Positions 7,462 to 14,643 of a stretch of 41,888 nt of DNA are shown piece after piece; position 1 is the first letter of the stretch; each line of letters begins with the position of its first letter. The notes beneath the pieces were generated by a model, which worked only from the letters and a program-made list of their open reading frames with translations, ran no database searches and had not been told where the DNA came from. The DNA comes from JBKPHS01 sp046729975 (GTDB lineage: Bacteria; Actinomycetota; Thermoleophilia; Solirubrobacterales; Thermoleophilaceae): assembly GCA_046729975.1 (NCBI GenBank), contig JBKPHS010000148.1, positions 1 through 41,888 of the forward strand, given 5' to 3'. The position numbers were made by a program, and so were the translations under genes.

Positions 7462-7865
7462 GCCTGGTCCAGGCTCGCCGTTACCGGCTCGCCGGTCGTG
7501 GCGACGCGGGTCTCGTTCACGCTCTTCACGAGGTTCGCCATGAGTCCCAGGATCGCGAGTGCCAGCACCGGGTGGAAGGCGGCGATCCCCGGAGCGTCGT
7601 CGCGCGTCTCGGGCAGGGCGATCTGCACCGTCACCAGCACCACCAGACCCAGCGTCAGCAAGACGTCGCGACGGCCGATGCGGCCGACGAGGGCCAGGAT
7701 CAGCAGCAGGACGGTTGCCAGGTGGAGGACATTGCCGAGGTCCCTGTGGGCGGCGAAGCTCTCGGCTCCGAAGATCCCGAGACCTGCCAGGAAGAACTGC
7801 ACCACGACGCCGACGTTGAAGAGAATCCCGAGTCCGAGATAAGCCTGCCGAGCTCGTCCAACCAT
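7458..7865 (-). CDS. DUF6220-like four-helix membrane protein
   Basis: A 135-residue integral membrane protein with four predicted membrane segments: about residues 10-30 (LGLGILFNVGVVVQFFLAGL), 45-62, 66-84 and 95-113. The features QFFLAGLGIFG, HRDLGNVLHL and AAFHPVLALAILGL, with two conserved His residues in membrane positions, fit my memory of DUF6220, a small actinobacterial membrane family of unknown role. The start ATG follows a GGAGG ribosome-binding site. It converges with the VOC gene, sharing CTAG as both stop codons, and diverges from the SDR gene. Confidence 0.7.
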   Translation of the reverse strand: MVGRARQAYLGLGILFNVGVVVQFFLAGLGIFGAESFAAHRDLGNVLHLATVLLLILALVGRIGRRDVLLTLGLVVLVTVQIALPETRDDAPGIAAFHPVLALAILGLMANLVKSVNETRVATTGEPVTASLDQA

Positions 7866-7971
7866 TCGTGCCTCCAGTCGCGATTGGGGGAGCGGAGTGC
7901 GGCGCGGGGCACTCTAGGGCACGGCTCGGCGGCCTTGCCGCGCGGCCTCAGCCCGTACGCTTCGCGCCCGA

Positions 7972-8850
7972 ATGGCGCCCACGCCGCCACCTCATTCGCT
8001 CTACGGCCGTGTCGCGGCCGTGACGGGAGCTGCCCGGGGGATCGGCCGGGCCACGGCCCAGGCGCTCGCCATGCGGGGCTGCCGTGTGGCTTTCGGCGAC
8101 CTCGACGGCGGCCTCGCAACGACCGCTGCCGGCGAGCTGGGCCCTCAGGCGCTCGGCCGGGAGCTCGACGTGACCGACGGCGCCTCGTTCGCGACCTTCC
8201 TCGCGGAGGTGGAGGAGCGGCTCGGTCCGCTCCACATCCTGGTGAACAACGCCGGCGTGATGTCGGTCGGGCCGTTCGTCGAGGAGGACGAGCTCGTGAC
8301 CAGGCGCCAGCTCGACGTGAACGTGCTCGGCGTCGCGACAGGGATGCGGCTGGCGCTGCCGGGGATGGTCGCCAGAGGCAGCGGGCACGTCGTGAACGTC
8401 GCGTCGGCCGCCGGAAAGGTGGCCATCCCCGGCGAGGCGGTGTACACGGCGACGAAGTACGCGGTGGTCGGGCTGACCGAGGCAGTCAGGGCGGAGCTCG
8501 CCGGGACGGGCGTCGAGCTCTCGCTCGTACTGCCGAGCATCACCAACACGGAGCTCGCCGCGGGAACACGGGTCGGGCGGCTCTCGAAGATGATGGAGCC
8601 GCACGAGGTGGCGGACGCGATCGTCGCCACGCTCGAGCGCCCGCGCTTCGAGGTCTACGTCCCCGCCTCGCTCGGGCCCACGCTGCGAGCGTCCCCCCTG
8701 CTTCCGCGCCGCCTCCGTGAGGCGCTCGCACGTTTGTTCGAGACACACCGCGTGGCGATTGGCATCGATCCCGCCACCCGCGCGGAATACGCGGAGCGTC
8801 TCAGGCGCGAGGCGGAGCGCAGCGGTCTGAAACACCCGGGCGGCGGGTAG
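7972..8850 (+). CDS. SDR-family NAD(P)-dependent oxidoreductase
   Basis: A 292-residue classical short-chain dehydrogenase. The cofactor motif TGAARGIG is at residues 18-25, the NNAGV motif follows mid-protein, and the catalytic residues are Ser145 (NVASAAG), Tyr158 and Lys162 (YTATK). An acidic residue at the end of strand 2 (FGDLDGG) suggests NAD preference, by analogy with other SDRs. The C-terminal extension of about 40 residues is Arg-rich and ends in an amphipathic helix. The start ATG is ten bases after TACGCT (7956-7961), a possible -10 element for a very short leader. The substrate is not predictable. Confidence 0.85.
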   Translation: MAPTPPPHSLYGRVAAVTGAARGIGRATAQALAMRGCRVAFGDLDGGLATTAAGELGPQALGRELDVTDGASFATFLAEVEERLGPLHILVNNAGVMSVGPFVEEDELVTRRQLDVNVLGVATGMRLALPGMVARGSGHVVNVASAAGKVAIPGEAVYTATKYAVVGLTEAVRAELAGTGVELSLVLPSITNTELAAGTRVGRLSKMMEPHEVADAIVATLERPRFEVYVPASLGPTLRASPLLPRRLREALARLFETHRVAIGIDPATRAEYAERLRREAERSGLKHPGGG

Positions 8851-8889
8851 CACCGGCACAGACCAACCCGCTAAGAAAGGAAGATCCCC

Positions 8890-9171
8890 GTGATTGGAGC
8901 CATCATCCTCGGGATCCTGGCCGGCTTCATCGGCAAGGCCCTCATGCCCGGGAAGGACCCTGGCGGCTTCTTCGTGACAATCCTCATCGGCATCGGCGGC
9001 GCGCTGATCGGCTTCTTCATCTTCACCTCGCTGCTGGGGATCGGCGACGAAGATGCCTTCGATCTCGGCGGCCTGCCGGGCGCGATAATCGGCACGTTGA
9101 TCCTCCTCTGGCTCTACCGCCGGTTCGTCGGTGAGCGCGGGGATCGGCTGGACCGGCCGGCGGGCGCGTAG
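8890..9171 (+). CDS. GlsB/YeaQ/YmgE-family stress-response membrane protein
   Basis: A 93-residue protein with three hydrophobic segments. Repeated glycine-rich motifs (ILGILAGFIGKALMPGKDPG, then IGIGGALIGFFI and GAIIGTLILLWLYR) define the transglycosylase-associated / GlsB-YeaQ family, whose members are induced by stress but have no proven enzymatic function. The start is GTG at 8890, after an AAGGAAG ribosome-binding site at about 8877-8883. It lies 39 bases after the SDR gene and may be cotranscribed with it. It fits the stress-envelope theme of the genes upstream. Confidence 0.9.
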   Translation: MIGAIILGILAGFIGKALMPGKDPGGFFVTILIGIGGALIGFFIFTSLLGIGDEDAFDLGGLPGAIIGTLILLWLYRRFVGERGDRLDRPAGA

Positions 9172-9187
9172 GCGCCGACCGCAGCGC

Positions 9188-9595
9188 TCACTCGATCACG
9201 AGGTGCGTCACGGGCGCGTCGAAGCGGCGCTCGGCCTCCTCCACGACGCCCTCCTCGAGCCAGTTGCGTCCGCCCGCGCGATGGGTGAAGAGGACTATCT
9301 CGTCGGCCGGATAGGTGGTCAGGGCGTCCTGCAGCGCGAGCAGCGGGTCGGACTCGCCGGTGTCGCCGGCCGCGTCCACGCCCTCCTCGTCCAGGCGTTC
9401 CACGCTCTCCTCCTGCACCGCCTCCGCACGTGCGATCGCGTCGTCGCTGTCGGAGGTCAGGAACCGGACCTTGCTGGTGAGGGCCGGCGCCACCACCAGC
9501 ACCTCGGCCTCTTCGGTCTCCCGATCGCCGACGGCGCTCTTCAACGCCTCACCCGAGATCGGCTCTGATACGAGTGCCAGGATCTTCTTGGCCAT
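9188..9595 (-). CDS. universal-stress-protein-like small protein
   Basis: A 135-residue soluble alpha/beta protein starting at ATG 9595 (MAKKILALVSEP). It has an N-terminal beta strand, a helix, a VLVVAPAL strand, an acidic middle and a C-terminal strand (PADEIVLFTHRAGGRNWLEEG and VTHLVIE), the order of the UspA/Rossmann-like fold. The UspA ATP-binding motif GxxGx9GS/T is not visible, so nucleotide binding is doubtful. It is the third gene of an operon with two half-length TSUP transporters (seven-base gap), which may mean it regulates or senses their activity; this is inference. Confidence 0.6.
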   Translation of the reverse strand: MAKKILALVSEPISGEALKSAVGDRETEEAEVLVVAPALTSKVRFLTSDSDDAIARAEAVQEESVERLDEEGVDAAGDTGESDPLLALQDALTTYPADEIVLFTHRAGGRNWLEEGVVEEAERRFDAPVTHLVIE

Positions 9596-9602
9596 GCCGG
9601 CC

Positions 9603-10004
9603 CTATACCCGCGCCGTCTGCCCGTCACTCGCCGGGCGGAACGCGTGCAGCGCGAGCCGGGCGGCGAGGTACACCTGGAAGGCCGCGAACAGCAGCTCGA
9701 GCAGCCGGTCGGAGAGCGCGTTCGCCAGGACAACCCCCGCGAGCACCCCGAGCGGCGACAGCGCGCCCACCACCAGGCCTTCGCGCAGCCGCACGTTGCC
9801 GTAGCCCCGCTGTCGCCAGACTCCCACGAGCGCGACCGGCACGATGGCGAGCAGCGACGTCGCCTCGGCGTGGAGCTGCGACTGGTCCAGTAGCAGCGCG
9901 AGGCCGGGTACGAAGAGGATGCCGCCGCCGATTCCCAGCGCACCGCTGAAGACGCCGGCGGCGAAGCCGATCGCGATTGCTCCGATGACCTCGGTGGCAT
10001 CCAA
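9603..10004 (-). CDS. half-length TSUP (TauE/SafE) transporter, second of the pair
   Basis: A 133-residue membrane protein with about four hydrophobic segments. GVFSGALGIGGGILFVPGLA is the TSUP (PF01925) signature, followed by the second-helix motif ATSLLAIVPVALVG. Full-length TSUP proteins are about 250 residues and contain two such repeats, so this is one repeat. The start is TTG at 10004, three bases after the stop of the upstream half; no better start exists in frame. With its neighbour it probably forms a heterodimeric exporter of sulfite, sulfoacetate or another anion, but the substrate is unproven. Confidence 0.8.
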   Translation of the reverse strand: MDATEVIGAIAIGFAAGVFSGALGIGGGILFVPGLALLLDQSQLHAEATSLLAIVPVALVGVWRQRGYGNVRLREGLVVGALSPLGVLAGVVLANALSDRLLELLFAAFQVYLAARLALHAFRPASDGQTARV

Positions 10005-10007
10005 GGG

Positions 10008-10364
10008 TCAGAAGACCAGGAAGGCGGCCGAGGCCAGGAGCAGCACGACGAACACGACTGAGATCGCTCTCGGCGGGACGCGCTGCTGGAGCGCGGTCCC
10101 GGCCACGACCCCGCCGATGGCGGGCAATCCGACGAGGAGCGCCTTGCCCACGTCCACGTTGCCGTACACCCCGTGGACGAGCGCGGCGAGCGCGGCGATC
10201 ACGACGATGGCGGTCAGCGACGTGCCGGTTGCCTCGCGCTCGCCATAGCCGAGCCACAGGATCAGGAGGGGCACGATCACCGCCCCGCCCCCCACCCCGA
10301 ACAGCCCGCTGAACGCGCCCGCCAGGCTCGCGATCAGGCCCAGGCGGAGCAATCTCGAGGACAT
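10008..10364 (-). CDS. half-length TSUP (TauE/SafE) transporter, first of the pair
   Basis: A 118-residue membrane protein starting at ATG 10364 (MSSRLLRLGLIASLAGAFSG). About four hydrophobic segments include the SGLFGVGGGAVIVPLLIL signature, TGTSLTAIVVIAALAAL and the YGNVDVGKALLVGLPAIGG loop-helix, all of PF01925. The longer frame upstream is rejected because it consists of Arg/Pro-rich shadow sequence overlapping the trehalose-phosphatase gene. It is eight bases downstream of a TAGTAT hexamer, a good leaderless promoter, and the divergent otsB start is only 21 bases away. It forms an operon with the second half-transporter and the Usp-like gene. Confidence 0.8.
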   Translation of the reverse strand: MSSRLLRLGLIASLAGAFSGLFGVGGGAVIVPLLILWLGYGEREATGTSLTAIVVIAALAALVHGVYGNVDVGKALLVGLPAIGGVVAGTALQQRVPPRAISVVFVVLLLASAAFLVF

Positions 10365-10384
10365 CGGCGGGCATACTACGGCGC
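10365..10384. promoter_or_regulatory. bidirectional leaderless promoter, shared heptamer CATACTA
   Basis: The 20-bp spacer between the divergent starts of the TSUP gene and otsB. On the minus strand TAGTAT (10378-10373) is eight bases before the ATG; on the plus strand CATACT (10372-10377) is seven bases before the GTG. The two -10 elements overlap by five bases. Confidence 0.55.
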
Positions 10385-11197
10385 GTGTCCGCGCCCACGG
10401 CCGAGATGCTGACCGAGGCCCTGCGGCCGCTAACCGACGCTCCGGATCGGGCCGCGGTCTTCTGCGACGTCGACGGCACGCTCGCGCCGATCGTGCAACG
10501 CGCGGATGACGCCCATGTACCGCTCGAGACATCGCGCCTCCTCGGGGAACTCGCGCGGCGGTATCTGTGCGTCGCATGCGTGACCGGCCGCCGCGCCGCG
10601 GACGCCCGCCGCATGGTCGGCGTGGGCCGTGTGGTTTACGCGGGGACCCATGGCGCGGAGCTGCTCGAGCCGGGCTCCAACAGTCCCGTGCTGGCGCCGG
10701 AGGTCGCGGCGGGCGCCGGACGCGTGCGCCGCTTCCGGGAGCGCCAGGACGGCGCCGAGCTGCGCCGCCTGCGCGTCCGGATCGAGGACAAGGGGCCGAT
10801 CGTGGCCTTCCACTGGCGCGGCGCGCCCGACGAGGAGGCGGCCCGTGCGCGGGTCGAGGAGATCGCCAGGGAGGCGGAGTCGGCCGGTCTCGCGACCCAT
10901 TGGGGGCGCAAGGTGCTCGAGGTCCGCCCCCCGGTCCCGATCGACAAGGGGCAGGCGGTCACGACGCTCGTCCGTCGCTTCGGTCCCGCAGTCGCCCTGT
11001 TCGGCGGCGACGACGCGACCGACATCGACGCCTTCCAGGCCCTCGACGACCTGCTCGCGGAAGGGAGGCTCGAAGCGGTCGTGCGGGTCGGCGTCAAGTC
11101 CGAGGAGGCGCCGCGCGAGATCGTCGAGCGGGCCGACCTCGTCGTCGACGGCACGCGCGGGTTCAGCCGAGTGCTGGAGGCGCTCGCCGCCGCTTAG
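10385..11197 (+). CDS. otsB: trehalose-6-phosphate phosphatase
   Basis: A 270-residue HAD-superfamily phosphatase with the trehalose-phosphatase pattern. Motif I is FCDVDGTLAPI with nucleophile Asp28 and acid Asp30, TGRRAADARRMVG gives motif II, and FGGDDATDIDAF near the C-terminus supplies the Mg-binding acids (motif IV). GTHGAELLEPGS and WGRKVLEVRPP are typical OtsB features. It dephosphorylates trehalose-6-phosphate in the cytosol, the second step of the OtsA-OtsB route. No OtsA is visible in the window, so it is either unlinked or the GH13 TreS-like gene supplies another route. The start is GTG, probably leaderless, diverging from the TSUP operon. The next gene starts at the last base of its stop. 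Confidence 0.85.
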   Translation: MSAPTAEMLTEALRPLTDAPDRAAVFCDVDGTLAPIVQRADDAHVPLETSRLLGELARRYLCVACVTGRRAADARRMVGVGRVVYAGTHGAELLEPGSNSPVLAPEVAAGAGRVRRFRERQDGAELRRLRVRIEDKGPIVAFHWRGAPDEEAARARVEEIAREAESAGLATHWGRKVLEVRPPVPIDKGQAVTTLVRRFGPAVALFGGDDATDIDAFQALDDLLAEGRLEAVVRVGVKSEEAPREIVERADLVVDGTRGFSRVLEALAAA

Positions 11198-11715
11198 TGC
11201 GCTTCACGGACTTCCTCCGCACGGCCGTGTTGCTGTTCGCCGGGTCGGCTACCGCCCTTGCGATCGTTGCGATCGCCGGGGCGCAGTCGGCGGAGGACGA
11301 CGTGCTGATCTACGTCGCGGTCGGGTGGTGGCTGATCGCGACGCTCGTGGGCCTCTGGCTGGGCCGAGCTGCCGCGATCAGCGCCTCGATCGGCCGCATG
11401 CTGGCGCAGGCACGGGCGACGCCCGTGCTGCCGGAGCAGGAGCCGGGCGGCGTCGTTTTCAACCGTCTCTGGGCGCTCGGCCTGTTCACGCTGGTGGCCG
11501 GCGGGCTCGCTTTCCTGGTGCCGCAGGTGCCGGCGATCGCCACGGGCTATGCGCTCATCCTGGCACTCGCCTGGCGCAGGCAGCCGCAGGCGGTCAAGGC
11601 GATCGAGGAGCGAGACGGCGTGCAGTTCTACATCGAGCGCTCGTCGCCCCTCCGGCCCACCAAGCTCGTCAAGGTGCCCGGCCTTCGAAAGGCGCAGCCA
11701 ACCGACCCGATCTAG
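11197..11715 (+). CDS. uncharacterised membrane protein
   Basis: A 172-residue protein whose GTG start shares one base with the otsB stop (TAGTG), so it is translationally coupled. Four hydrophobic segments are predicted: TAVLLFAGSATALAIVAIAG, YVAVGWWLIATLVGLWLG, then two in LWALGLFTLVAGGLAFLVPQ and IATGYALILALAW. The C-terminal 45 residues are basic and cytosolic, ending KLVKVPGLRKAQPTDPI, with a VQFYIERSSP strand. I do not recognise a family. Coupling to otsB suggests that it is coexpressed with it, but gives no mechanism. It ends seven bases before the convergent polX gene, with no terminator visible. Confidence 0.65.
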   Translation: MRFTDFLRTAVLLFAGSATALAIVAIAGAQSAEDDVLIYVAVGWWLIATLVGLWLGRAAAISASIGRMLAQARATPVLPEQEPGGVVFNRLWALGLFTLVAGGLAFLVPQVPAIATGYALILALAWRRQPQAVKAIEERDGVQFYIERSSPLRPTKLVKVPGLRKAQPTDPI

Positions 11716-11722
11716 ACCGCGG

Positions 11723-13462
11723 TCAAGCCCTCACGCCCGCCCGCTTGCGCAAGCTATCGAGCTCGGGCCACGAGCGGGTGTTCATGACATGCGCAGGCGT
11801 GAGCCAGCCGCGCCGCGCTGTCGCAACCCCGAATCGCACGTTGGCGAGCGTCTCCACCCCGTGGGCGTCCGAGTCGATCACGATCCCGACGCCGGCCTCG
11901 GCGGCGTGGCGCGCGTTCGTCTCGTTGAGGTCGCGGCGGTTCGGGTTGGCGTTGATCTCGAGGAAGGTGCCGGTGCGCAGCGCCGCCTCGATCACGCGCT
12001 CGATGTCGAGACCGTACGGCTCGCGCCGCTCGATCAGCCGGCCGGTGGGGTGGCCGATCGCGTCGACGAGCGGGTGCTCCATCGCGGCGATCATCCGGTC
12101 TGTCATCTCGCGCGCGCCCATCCGGAACGAGGTATGCAGGCTGGCGACCATCCAGTCGAGCTCTCCGAGCAGCTCGTCGTCGTAGTCGAGCGAGCCGTCG
12201 GGCAGCACATTCACCTCGGAGCCCGCCAGGAGAGTGAAGTCGTCGAATCCCTCGTTCAGCATGCGCACCCGCTCGATCGTGCGCCGGAGCTCGTCGGGCT
12301 GGACGTCGTTGTTGAAGCCGTGTGTCGCGGAGTGGTCGGTGATCGCCAGGTACTCGTATCCGCGCTCCCGCGCAGCTTCGGCCATCTGCTCGATCGAGTT
12401 GCGACCGTCGGAGGCGAGCGAGTGGCAGTGCAGCTCGCCGCGGATGTCCTCAAGCCTGACGAGCTCGGGCAGCGCACCCTCGGCCGCCGCCTGCAGCTCG
12501 CCGCGGTTCTCGCGCAGCTCGGGCTCGATGTACTGCATGCCGAGCAGCGCGTAGACCTCCTCCTCGCTGGCGCACGAGTGCGTGATACCGGTCGAGTCGT
12601 CGGTCACGCCGTACTCGCTCACGTGCATTCCACGGCGGACCGCGTCCGTGCGCAGCGCCTCGTTATGGGCCTTCGAGCCGGTGAAATGCTGGAGCAGGTT
12701 GCCGAAGTTCTGGGGCGGCACGATCCGCAGGTCGACGCTCATCCCGTTGTTCGTGATGGCGCGCGCGCCCGCCTCGCCGGACGAGAGCACCTCGTCGATC
12801 AGTGGAAGACCTGAGAAGGCCGCGGCCAGGACTCGCGCGTCGGTCGCCGTGGCGACGAGATCGAGGTCCTTGACGGTATCCGTCATCCGCCGCGCCGAGC
12901 CCGCGATCTCCACCCGGTCGGCCGCAGGATGCTCTCGCAGGGCACCGACGATGTCCTCGGCGATCTGGAGCGCGCGCGAGAGCAGCGTGCGCGGCCTTGG
13001 CCCGGCCTCGACGTCGTAGTCCGCGAGCGCCGCGAGCACGTTCTCCTCGGCCTTCGGACCGAAACCGCGGACGGTGCGCAGGCGCTCGCTCTCCGCCGCC
13101 TCGCGAAGCTCGTCCAGGGAGGAGATGCCGAGCTCGTCGTAGACCAGGCGCGCACGCTTCGGCCCGAGGCCCGGGATGCGTGTGAGCTCGACGAGCCCGG
13201 CCGGGAACTTCGCCTTCAGCTTGTCGGCGGCCGGGATGCTCCCCGTTTCGAGCAGGGCGTCGAGCTTCTCGGCGATCGTCTTGCCGATTCCGGGGAGCTC
13301 CTCCGCGCGCCCCTGGCGCGCAAGCTCCTCCACGGAGACGGCGGTGTCGCGGATCGCCTTGGCCGCCTGGCGATATGCCAGCACGCGGTACACGACCGCG
13401 CCGTCGAGCTCGTAGAGGTCTCCGAGCTCGTCGAAGGCGTCGGCGATCTCTGCGTTGCGCAT
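11723..13462 (-). CDS. polX: DNA polymerase X / 3'-5' exonuclease PolX
   Basis: A 579-residue bacterial PolX, a family X polymerase fused to a PHP domain. Residues about 1-150 hold the helix-hairpin-helix units (ELPGIGKTIAEKL, RIPGLGPKRARL, VRGFGPKAEENV). The nucleotidyltransferase core has GSARRMTDTVKDLDLVA with the catalytic Asp pair and a third Asp in SVDLRIV. The C-terminal PHP domain has ELHCHSLASDG, ITDHS, AGSEVNVL, SLHTSF, GHPTGR and DSDAHG, the metal-binding set. It fills short gaps in base-excision and alternative repair in the cytoplasm. The length is normal for the family. The ATG at 13462 has TACCCT eight bases before it, so it is probably leaderless and shares its promoter with the divergent glycosyltransferase gene. 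Confidence 0.95.
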   Translation of the reverse strand: MRNAEIADAFDELGDLYELDGAVVYRVLAYRQAAKAIRDTAVSVEELARQGRAEELPGIGKTIAEKLDALLETGSIPAADKLKAKFPAGLVELTRIPGLGPKRARLVYDELGISSLDELREAAESERLRTVRGFGPKAEENVLAALADYDVEAGPRPRTLLSRALQIAEDIVGALREHPAADRVEIAGSARRMTDTVKDLDLVATATDARVLAAAFSGLPLIDEVLSSGEAGARAITNNGMSVDLRIVPPQNFGNLLQHFTGSKAHNEALRTDAVRRGMHVSEYGVTDDSTGITHSCASEEEVYALLGMQYIEPELRENRGELQAAAEGALPELVRLEDIRGELHCHSLASDGRNSIEQMAEAARERGYEYLAITDHSATHGFNNDVQPDELRRTIERVRMLNEGFDDFTLLAGSEVNVLPDGSLDYDDELLGELDWMVASLHTSFRMGAREMTDRMIAAMEHPLVDAIGHPTGRLIERREPYGLDIERVIEAALRTGTFLEINANPNRRDLNETNARHAAEAGVGIVIDSDAHGVETLANVRFGVATARRGWLTPAHVMNTRSWPELDSLRKRAGVRA

Positions 13463-13484
13463 CCGCGTCTAGGGTACGCGCCCG
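13463..13484. promoter_or_regulatory. bidirectional leaderless promoter, shared heptamer TAGGGTA
   Basis: The spacer between polX (minus) and the divergent GT2 gene (plus) is only 22 bp. TAGGGT at 13470-13475 lies nine bases before the plus ATG; its complement reads TACCCT (13476-13471), eight bases before the minus ATG. Both fit TANNNT, and they share six of seven bases. Confidence 0.6.
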
Positions 13485-14201
13485 ATGCCCGCCGCCTGGC
13501 TGATCCTGCCGACCTACAACGAGGCCGACAACATCGAGGCGCTCGTGCGCGCCTCGCTGCCCCGCCTCGCCTCCGCGTCGAGCGAGCACCACGTGCTGAT
13601 AGTCGACGACTCCTCGCCGGACGGAACGGGCGAGATCGCCGACCGGCTCGCCGGCGAGCTCGGGCCCGTCGAGGTGCTGCACCGGCCGGGCAAGCAGGGG
13701 CTCGGGCGGGCCTACGTGGATGGCTTCGACCTCGCGCTGTCACGGGGCGCGGAACTCGTGCTCGAGATGGACTCCGACTTCTCGCACGACCCCGCCGACC
13801 TGCCGAGGCTGATCGAAGCGGCGGCCGACGCCGACCTCGTGCTCGGCTCTCGTTATATCGAGGGCGGCGGGGTGGTCAACTGGGGGCTCGGCCGTCGCCT
13901 CCTGTCACGCGGCGGCTCGTGGTACGCGCGCAAGGTGCTGGGCGTGCCGGTGCGCGACCTGACCGGGGGCTTCAAGTGCTTTCGACGCGAGGTGCTCGAG
14001 TCCATCGATCTCGGGACCGTGCACGCCGACGGCTACGGCTTCCAGATCGAGCTCACGTACCGTGCGCTGCAGCGCGGCTTCCGTGTCAGGGAGGTCCCGA
14101 TCCTCTTTCGAGAACGGCGGGAGGGCGAGTCCAAGATGACGGCCCGAATCGCCCTCGAGGCGATCTGGAAGGTCCCGGCCCTCAGGTTCCGCGCTCGCTG
14201 A
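13485..14201 (+). CDS. polyprenol-phosphate mannosyltransferase-like GT2 enzyme
   Basis: A 238-residue family 2 glycosyltransferase of the dolichol/polyprenol-phosphate mannose synthase type. It starts PAAWLILPTYNEADNIEALV, then LIVDDSSPDGTGEIADRL (nucleotide-sugar site), EMDSDFSHDPADLPRL (DxD-like metal site), LVLGSRYIEGGG and VRDLTGGFKCFRREVLE with DGYGFQIEL. There is no C-terminal membrane domain, so it is a soluble catalytic subunit like the N-terminal part of actinobacterial Ppm1. It would transfer mannose from GDP-mannose to polyprenyl phosphate to supply lipoglycan or protein mannosylation; the sugar identity is inferred. It diverges from polX across a 22-bp spacer. Confidence 0.85.
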   Translation: MPAAWLILPTYNEADNIEALVRASLPRLASASSEHHVLIVDDSSPDGTGEIADRLAGELGPVEVLHRPGKQGLGRAYVDGFDLALSRGAELVLEMDSDFSHDPADLPRLIEAAADADLVLGSRYIEGGGVVNWGLGRRLLSRGGSWYARKVLGVPVRDLTGGFKCFRREVLESIDLGTVHADGYGFQIELTYRALQRGFRVREVPILFRERREGESKMTARIALEAIWKVPALRFRAR

Positions 14202-14231
14202 GTAGTCTGCGATGGGCCGAGAAGCGGTCGC

Positions 14232-14237
14232 TATATT
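14232..14237 (+). promoter_or_regulatory. -10 candidate TATATT for trxA
   Basis: An AT-rich hexamer in GC-rich surroundings, 38 bases before the TTG start, giving room for the visible ribosome-binding site at 14264-14270. No convincing -35 element is seen. Confidence 0.4.
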
Positions 14238-14275
14238 TTCTGAAGCGACGTATCGAAGCTAACGAAGGAGCCAAC

Positions 14276-14605
14276 TTGGCAGGCAATCTCCCCGAAGTCA
14301 CTGACGCCAACTTCCAGGCCGAGGTCCTCGAGTCCGAGACCGCGGTGCTGGTCGACTTCTGGGCGCCGTGGTGCGGTCCCTGCCGCGTGATCGCGCCTCA
14401 CCTCGAGGAGCTCGCGGAGGAGCAGGAGAACCTGCGCGTCGTGAAGCTGAACGTCGACGAGAACCAGATCACAGCCGCTCAGTACAACGTCATGTCGATC
14501 CCGACGCTGATCGTCTTCAAGGCCGGGCAGCCGGCCAAGACGATCATCGGCGCCGTGCCGAAGAAGCGCCTCGAGGAAGAGGTGGCGCCGGTCCTCGCTG
14601 CCTAG
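14276..14605 (+). CDS. trxA: thioredoxin
   Basis: A 109-residue thioredoxin with the WCGPC redox active site (Cys33 and Cys36), the FWAPW strand, the cis-Pro loop in SIPTLIVFKAGQ, and the normal length of the family. It reduces protein disulfides in the cytosol using NADPH and thioredoxin reductase. The start is TTG at 14276, five bases after a GAAGGAG ribosome-binding site at 14264-14270; the long upstream frame is rejected. TATATT at 14232-14237 is a good -10 candidate for a leadered promoter, giving a 5'-UTR of about 35 bases. It is the only thioredoxin in the window. Confidence 0.95.
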   Translation: MAGNLPEVTDANFQAEVLESETAVLVDFWAPWCGPCRVIAPHLEELAEEQENLRVVKLNVDENQITAAQYNVMSIPTLIVFKAGQPAKTIIGAVPKKRLEEEVAPVLAA

Positions 14606-14617
14606 CGCCGTAGCGCA

Positions 14618-14633
14618 GCCGCTCTAGGGCGGC
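14618..14633. terminator. palindromic hairpin between convergent trxA and ileS
   Basis: GCCGCT-CTAG-GGCGGC is a near-perfect inverted repeat (one G-U pair) in the 38-bp gap between two converging genes. It could work on both strands. There is no T-run. Confidence 0.4.
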
Positions 14634-14643
14634 CGTGCCAGGG

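Noticed and set aside
12929..14605. Open frame of 558 codons across polX and the GT2 gene
   Set aside because: Only its last 110 codons are a real gene (trxA); the rest is antisense to polX and out of frame with the GT2 gene.
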